This document shows positions 1-4,600 of a DNA stretch of 7,261 nucleotides, one piece after another (positions within the stretch are counted from its first letter, which is position 1; every line of letters starts with the position of its first letter). The stretch spans positions 1 through 7,261 of the forward strand of contig PWHA01000345.1 in assembly GCA_003554685.1 (NCBI GenBank), given 5' to 3'. The notes under the pieces were generated by a model that had not been told where the DNA came from, did not search any database, and worked only from the letters and a program-made list of their open reading frames with translations. The position numbers and the translations under genes are program-made. This DNA is from Halanaerobiaceae bacterium. Its GTDB lineage: Bacteria; Bacillota; Halanaerobiia; Halanaerobiales; Halarsenatibacteraceae.

Positions 1-440
1 GTCGTGATTCCGGGTTTAGTTTTGCTAAAATGCAGGCAGCCCTGAAAGCTTTTGAAAATGGAGCCAGACTGGCGGCAGTAAATAAGGATGCTACCACACC
101 TCGAGATTCGGGCCTGACTCCAGGCTCTGGAGCAGTAGTGGCAGCTTTAGAAACTTTGGCTGGCCGGGAAGCAGATTTTATGATAGGAAAACCCCGCCCA
201 GATTTGCTGGAAGAAGCTTTGAAATCCACCGATCTCCAGCGGAAAGAGTGTCTGATGATTGGGGATACAATTGATTCAGATATCAAAGCTGCCAGCAGAG
301 CAGGGATAGCCTCAGCTCTGGTTTTGACAGGTAATAGCAATCGAGAGGAGATCAAAAACCTGTCAGAGAAGCAGCGGCCGGACTTGGTGCTTTCCGGGGT
401 AGCTGAGCTGAAGGATCTGCTTGCCGGCATGCAGTCCTGA
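1..440 (+). CDS. HAD-IIA family (NagD-like) phosphatase, C-terminal part
   Basis: Partial gene whose start lies before the window; the reading frame is open from base 3 (RDSGFSFAKM...) and ends at TGA 438-440, giving 145 visible codons. The visible part matches the second half of HAD-IIA phosphatases (NagD, phosphoglycolate/4-nitrophenylphosphatase group). First comes the end of the C2 cap, with the family-typical run from the 'Y/F-x-K' helix through 'GARLAAVNKD' and 'LTPGSGAVVAALE'. Next is the motif III lysine in 'MIGKP' (Lys codon 189-191), then the Mg-binding motif IV 'GDTIDSDI' (261-284) and the closing 'AGIASALVLTG' strand. The nucleophile Asp motif is outside the window. In this family the enzyme dephosphorylates small phosphorylated metabolites in the cytosol; the substrate cannot be told from sequence. 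The next gene starts 29 nt downstream and is also a HAD phosphatase, so the two are probably co-transcribed. An internal ATG at base 30 is not the real start because homologous sequence continues upstream of it. No truncation or frameshift is visible. Confidence 0.88.
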   Translation, partial: RDSGFSFAKMQAALKAFENGARLAAVNKDATTPRDSGLTPGSGAVVAALETLAGREADFMIGKPRPDLLEEALKSTDLQRKECLMIGDTIDSDIKAASRAGIASALVLTGNSNREEIKNLSEKQRPDLVLSGVAELKDLLAGMQS

Positions 441-456
441 TCTTCAGCCAAAAAGC

Positions 457-466
457 AGGGGGTGAT
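457..466 (+). promoter_or_regulatory. Strong ribosome binding site of the second phosphatase gene
   Basis: AGGGGGTGAT matches the ideal Shine-Dalgarno AGGAGGTGAT at nine of ten positions, and its G-rich core ends 7 nt before the ATG at 470. It fixes the start of the downstream gene and fits translation within a two-gene operon. Confidence 0.85.
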
Positions 467-469
467 CCA

Positions 470-1072
470 ATGCTGAAAAATATTGTCTTCGATATTGGCC
501 AGGTGCTGTTGACCTTTGAGCCGGAAAGATATCTGCAAAATTATTTTGACTCCCAGGAAGAGATCGAAAGAGTTGCTCGGGCAACCTTTCGCAGTCCTGA
601 ATGGCTGAACCTGGACCGCGGCACCTGGAACAGGCAGCAGGCTGTAGATTATTTTGCCGAAAGACTGCCGGAGATTGCAGAGCCGGTTAAAGAGGCAGTG
701 CTCTCATGGCCGGATATGCTCAAACCCATTAGCGGCACAATTGAGATTCTGACTGAACTCAGCGCAGAGGATTATAACATTTATGCCCTATCAAACTATC
801 CAGCCGAAGGTTATGAAGAAGCCCGGGAGATTTTTTCCTTCTGGAAGCACTTTGACGGCCTGGTCATTTCCGGTCAGGAAGGCTATATCAAGCCGGAGAG
901 TGAGATTTACCATATTTTGCTGGCCAGATATGAGCTTGAGCCGGGAGAAACACTCTTTATCGATGACAGCCCCCAGAACATTGAGGGTGCCCATAAGGCT
1001 GGCATGCAGGGGATAGTCTTTACCGGAGCTGCTGAGCTGCGAGAGATGCTGCTGAAGAAGGAGGTGCTGTAG
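470..1072 (+). CDS. HAD-IA family phosphatase (YihX-like)
   Basis: Complete 200-residue protein, the usual length for a single-domain HAD-IA hydrolase with a small helical C1 cap. All four HAD motifs are visible. Motif I is 'FDIGQVL' with nucleophile Asp8. Motif II is 'IYALSNYP' with Ser108. Motif III is Lys141 in 'YIKPESEIY'. Motif IV is 'LFIDDSPQNIEGA' with Asp165/Asp166 holding Mg. The residue two after the nucleophile is Gly rather than the classical Asp; this is the DxG form seen in the YihX (alpha-glucose-1-phosphate phosphatase) and epoxide-hydrolase N-domain-like branch, so it need not mean loss of activity. The cap lies at about residues 16-80. The likely role is cytosolic dephosphorylation of a sugar phosphate or similar metabolite; the substrate is not determinable. 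The start is set by a near-ideal ribosome binding site. It follows another HAD phosphatase by 29 nt, suggesting an operon that ends at the terminator near 1241. A dispersed repeat begins within 10 nt of its stop codon. Confidence 0.9.
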   Translation: MLKNIVFDIGQVLLTFEPERYLQNYFDSQEEIERVARATFRSPEWLNLDRGTWNRQQAVDYFAERLPEIAEPVKEAVLSWPDMLKPISGTIEILTELSAEDYNIYALSNYPAEGYEEAREIFSFWKHFDGLVISGQEGYIKPESEIYHILLARYELEPGETLFIDDSPQNIEGAHKAGMQGIVFTGAAELREMLLKKEVL

Positions 1073-1080
1073 CATATTTG

Positions 1081-1135
1081 CCCTACCGATGCAGGCGTAT
1101 CTGGTCGGTACCGGGTTCCCTGACGTTTTTCGACA
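1081..1135 (+). repeat. Dispersed repeat, copy A (intergenic)
   Basis: Bases 1105-1125 form a 21-bp core (begins TCGGTACCGGG, ends TCCCTGACG) found identically at 5301-5321 and 7015-7035. With copy C the similarity extends left: 1081-1125 aligns to 6991-7035 with 40 of 45 identities and no gaps. With copy B it extends right: 8 of the next 10 bases match (shared TTTCGACA). Bases 1084-1089 (TACCGA) and 1105-1110 (TCGGTA) pair perfectly, with an inner CAG/CTG, so a small hairpin can form. Read as protein from ATG 1089, the copy gives 17 codons including AYLVGTGFPDVFRQN, then TAG; that frame is the one used in copy B. There is no ribosome binding site, so it is not called as a gene. Confidence 0.85.
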
Positions 1136-1142
1136 AAATTAG

Positions 1143-1169
1143 CTGAGATGCTGGTAATAAGCACCTCAG
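1143..1169. repeat. Small imperfect inverted repeat
   Basis: CTGAGATGC (1143-1151) can pair with GCACCTCAG (1161-1169) with a single A/C mismatch and a 9-nt loop. There is no T-tract after it, so it is not a terminator. It follows directly on repeat copy A and may be part of the same structured 3' untranslated region. Confidence 0.35.
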
Positions 1170-1170
1170 T

Positions 1171-1194
1171 CTGCAGGAATCACTGCAGGAATCA
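1171..1194 (+). repeat. 12-bp perfect tandem duplication
   Basis: CTGCAGGAATCA occurs twice back to back with no mismatch (1171-1182 and 1183-1194). It lies between repeat copy A and the terminator, in non-coding DNA. It is likely a replication-slippage duplication; no function is evident. Confidence 0.75.
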
Positions 1195-1240
1195 GCCTTA
1201 ATAAAGAAAATTAAATCCGGGACTTTTTGTTTATTTTATC

Positions 1241-1282
1241 AGGATAGCAATAAAACAGATATTGCTATCCTTTTTTTATTTT
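1241..1282 (+). terminator. Rho-independent terminator of the phosphatase operon
   Basis: AGGATAGCAATA (1241-1252) and TATTGCTATCCT (1260-1271) form a perfect 12-bp stem with a 7-nt loop, followed by seven Ts (1271-1277) and a further AT-rich stretch. The orientation fits transcripts coming from the phosphatase pair, whose last stop is 169 nt upstream. The opposite strand has only a weak, interrupted T-run after the stem, so it appears to act for + strand transcripts. Confidence 0.92.
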
Positions 1283-1326
1283 CAGGCATATTGGACTGCG
1301 ATAGCCAGCGAAACGGATACGACGAT

Positions 1327-1352
1327 AAACCAATTCCGGGGGAACCTGGTTT
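1327..1352 (+). other. Potential hairpin in the intergenic region
   Basis: AAACCA (1327-1332) pairs with TGGTTT (1347-1352), and inside it TTCC (1334-1337) pairs with GGAA (1341-1344) around a GGG loop, with 1-nt and 2-nt bulges. The structure is GC-rich compared with its surroundings. No T-tract follows, so it is not a terminator. I do not recognise a known riboswitch consensus. Confidence 0.35.
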
Positions 1353-1494
1353 CTCCTCATACAGCACAAAAAACACTGCCAATATTTAAATGTATTTTCC
1401 ATAATAAAGCAGGAGTATTAAATTTTAAGGAGAAATATTTATAGAACCTAAAATTCAACAAATACCAGCTTGTTTTTAAGGAATAATCATTAAA

Positions 1495-1522
1495 ATTACA
1501 CTTCTCTTATCTCAATTATTAT
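1495..1522 (+). promoter_or_regulatory. Candidate sigma-70/sigma-A promoter for the helicase gene
   Basis: ATTACA (1495-1500, 4 of 6 to TTGACA), a 16-bp spacer and TATTAT (1517-1522, 5 of 6 to TATAAT). Transcription would begin near 1529, about 100 nt before the start codon. This is the best pair I found in an AT-rich stretch where chance matches are common. An independent promoter is expected because a strong terminator separates the helicase gene from the phosphatases. Confidence 0.35.
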
Positions 1523-1577
1523 GCCAGTTTGAGGTTTTCAAGCACTCTCTGAAGTGCAGTTTCTCTCGGCACTGGCA
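1522..1577. other. Nested inverted repeats upstream of the helicase gene
   Basis: TGCCAGT (1522-1528) is the exact reverse complement of ACTGGCA (1571-1577). Nested between them are two small stems: TTGA/TCAA (1529-1532 with 1538-1541) and GCACT/AGTGC (1542-1546 with 1553-1557). Together they could form a compact three-way junction in RNA, or a cruciform or operator in DNA. It ends 40 nt before the ribosome binding site. If transcription starts near 1529 the left arm would not be in the RNA, which would favour a DNA-level role. It matches no known riboswitch that I recognise. Confidence 0.4.
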
Positions 1578-1617
1578 GAAGAAGCCTTTAATCCAATTTG
1601 ATAAAACAAGCAATTAT

Positions 1618-1623
1618 GGGAGG
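1618..1623 (+). promoter_or_regulatory. Ribosome binding site of the helicase gene
   Basis: GGGAGG lies 7 nt before ATG 1631. An ATG at 1624 is too close to the site and in another frame, so 1631 is the start; the N-terminus that follows also looks like that of related helicases. Confidence 0.85.
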
Positions 1624-1630
1624 ATGTTAA

Positions 1631-4600
1631 ATGTCAGAAGCAGTCAAACAGCAGACCCAGAGTTTGCTCAATTATATGCATGAAATAGCCAAACTCAACA
1701 GAAAAATTGTCCTGAATTTATCTGCTATTCAGGATTTTGCCCTGTTTGAAGGTGAATTAAAGAATTATCATGATATCTCTGTGAGTTTAGCAGATGATCT
1801 CTTCACCAAACCTAAAATTTCAGTATCTTTTAAAGATATCCCGATCCAGCCTGAACTTCCTGAAGAGCTAGAAGACTGGGTAATTTTAGATTCACAACCG
1901 CCCCACAGCAAGCCCGAGATCATTGAAAAGAGAGAGGTTTCAACTGCTGAAGAAGCTGCAGAGTTTTCCGCTGATCCTGAGCTGGAAAAGTCCTTTGCTG
2001 AATATCTGGCTGACTGGGAAAACTGGAAGGCAGAATTTGACAGGTTTTCTCCCCAGAATGAGTTATATAAAGAGCTCTTTAAATTAAAGAATAGACTGGC
2101 TTATGAAGAGAAGAAGGAACTTGTTTTAGGTTATGCTCTGCTTCTCTGGTCGACAGCTGGTAAATCTATCAAATATCCATTGTTAACCCATAATATGCTG
2201 ATTGAGCATGATTCCGGGAAAGACATAATTGAGATATTGGCACCTGATGACTGTGAATGGCAGCTGGAATTAGATCAGTTAAATGAAGTTATTAATCAGG
2301 ACCTTTCTTCCCTTAATCAGGCCTTTGTCAATTTTGAATATGCTGAAGATGAAGAGGAGAGCAAAAGGCTCTTGGCAGACCTGCTCTTTCAGGTCAAAGG
2401 CCTTGCCCCTGAAGGAAAAATACTGCCTTCCCCGGCGGAACCTGAGTTATCGCCGGATAACTCTTTAAAGATTATAACCGGCTGGACCTTATTTGTCAGG
2501 GACAAAAGCAATGATTATCTGCTCAATGATATCGAAGGTTTTCAGGAATTACTGGAATCAGATTCAGTCAGTTTTACTCCTCTCCTGGAAGAAATTTTCG
2601 ACAATAATAGCGAAGATAGGGCTGATCAGGAAATTTTCTCCAGCTCCAGCGAATGGGACAGTTTATTGGATCCTGAAATATTATTTCCCAAAGAAATAAA
2701 TGAAGAACAGGTTAAAATCCTGGATTATTTACAGGATTCTCCGGGAGTGGTTGTTCAGGGGCCTCCAGGGACCGGGAAAAGTCATACTATCGCAAATCTG
2801 ATCTCTCATTTTATTGCTCAGGGCCAGCGGGTCCTGGTCACCAGTCAGAAAGAACAGGCTTTAAAAGTTCTCCATAAAATGCTGCCGGCTGAAATTAAAC
2901 CTTTAACCCTGTCGGTTTTGAGTAATGACCGAAACCGGCGGGATAAACTGGAAAAAGCTGTTGCCGAGATTACCGAAATAGGCAGGAATATCAGTATTTA
3001 TGAACTCGAGGCCGAAAAAGACCATCTCAGAAGAGAATTTTTCACTGTCAAGGACCGGCTGGAAGGCATCAAACAGGATATGCTGATCCTTTCTCATTCA
3101 GCAAAACCCGTTTATCTGGACTGGATTGATGAAGTTTTATCCCCGGCTGAAGCCCAGTCTTTTTTAGAAAGCACTAAAAAGACGACAGGCTGGCTGCAGG
3201 CTGAGTTTGATTATCAAATTACAGGCAGTCTAGGTGATGAAAGAGAAGCAGTCAAATTTAAAGCAAATTATCCCTTGAGAGATAATGACCTCAAAAAAGC
3301 CTATAGCATCTGGGCCGGGCTGGGCTCTGACTTTCCGGATTTAATTAAATATAAACTTCCAGAGATGGACAAGCTCCTGACATCCCGGGAATTTAAGCTA
3401 ATTTCTGAAAAATTGCATCAGATTCAGCTGCTGTCTGAGAAACTCAGCGATTACTATCATGATGTGCACTTAACTGACAACCCTGAGGTTTTAAATGAGG
3501 TCTGTCTGGTTTTGCAGGAGGAGCTGCCTCAAATTCAAAAATTACAGGAGAGCTGGGCACTGGACTTTGCCGAAAGCTATTACAGCCAGCGCTCTAAATT
3601 ATCAGCAGTGATTTCCGAGCTTGATTTTCTTTTTGCCGAGCTGAAGAGCTGTCAGAAGCAGAGGAATTTAATTGCCAGGATTGAAATTGATTCTGAGCTT
3701 GAATTGGCAGATTATCTTGATTATCTGGAAGTAATAAAGGAGAGAATCACCCGGAAGAGAAAGCCTGTGGGCCTATTATCTTCATTGAATTTCAGCAAAA
3801 ACAGGGCTTTGAAGAAGATCAGAATTAACGGGAAGAGACCGGCTGCTCCCGAAGAGTGGCTGGATGTTTATCATGAAATCAATTATCGCCTATCTGCTGG
3901 AGAGTTTCTCCAGGCCTGGAACTCTTTGAGAGCAAACTTTCCTGAGGTGGAGATAGCTGAGATTCAAAGCAGTAGTTTTACCGAAATTCAGGAAGTTTTT
4001 CTTCTCTGGAAATATGCCCTGGATTTTGTTTTCACCTTTCGGGAGGAGCTGAATCAGGCGATTGATAGGGTAATTCTGGGCCACGGTGATAATTTGCAGG
4101 CTGATTTACTGAATAACCCGAAAAAGGTACTGCAGTTTCTTAAGCTTAAAAAAGAGCAGCTGGAGATTAAAGATAGCATTCAGGAATATGACAGGGTGAA
4201 GGAATATCTGGCTGGTTTTCTCGACGAAGCCGCTCACCCGCTGGCCCATGAGCTTAATAACTGCCTGCAGACCGATTACAGCGCTTTGAAGGAAAAATAC
4301 GGGACCTGGGAGCGCTGCTATCAAAAACTGGAGAAGTTCAATAATGCCGGTGATGAGCTAACCCTTTATCGCGAGATTATAGCTAAAATAGCCAGCCAGG
4401 CCCCTGATTGGGCGGACAAACTGCTGTCACCTGATGTTACTCCTGAAACCTTTCACCTCCAGGACTGGAAGCAAGCCTGGTCGGCAGGCATCCTTGAAGA
4501 TTACCTGGAGAAGATCAGCAGCAAAGAGGCGAAGATTGCTGAACTGGACCGGGAATTATTAGAAAATCAGAAAAAGCTGAAAAGGATTAAAGAAGAGCTG

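Larger units (their letters stand above)
1283..1630. other. Non-coding region upstream of the helicase gene
   Basis: About 350 bases lie between the terminator and the helicase start without a supportable gene. The region contains a potential hairpin at 1327-1352, a weak candidate promoter at 1495-1522, an inverted-repeat structure at 1522-1577 and the helicase ribosome binding site at 1618-1623. A 60-codon open frame at 1262-1444 begins inside the terminator stem and lacks a ribosome binding site, so it is not accepted. Confidence 0.6.

Noticed and set aside
907..1164. A minus-strand open frame crossing repeat copy A
   Set aside because: It is antisense to the complete phosphatase gene, and its N-terminal part is only the reverse reading of the repeat.
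1427..1440. AAGGAG Shine-Dalgarno-like sequence in the intergenic region
   Set aside because: No ATG, GTG or TTG follows at a suitable distance, and the frame from the nearest ATT stops after four codons.
1262..1444. A 60-codon + strand open frame in the intergenic region
   Set aside because: It begins inside the right arm of the terminator, has no ribosome binding site, and its composition looks like translated AT-rich non-coding DNA.
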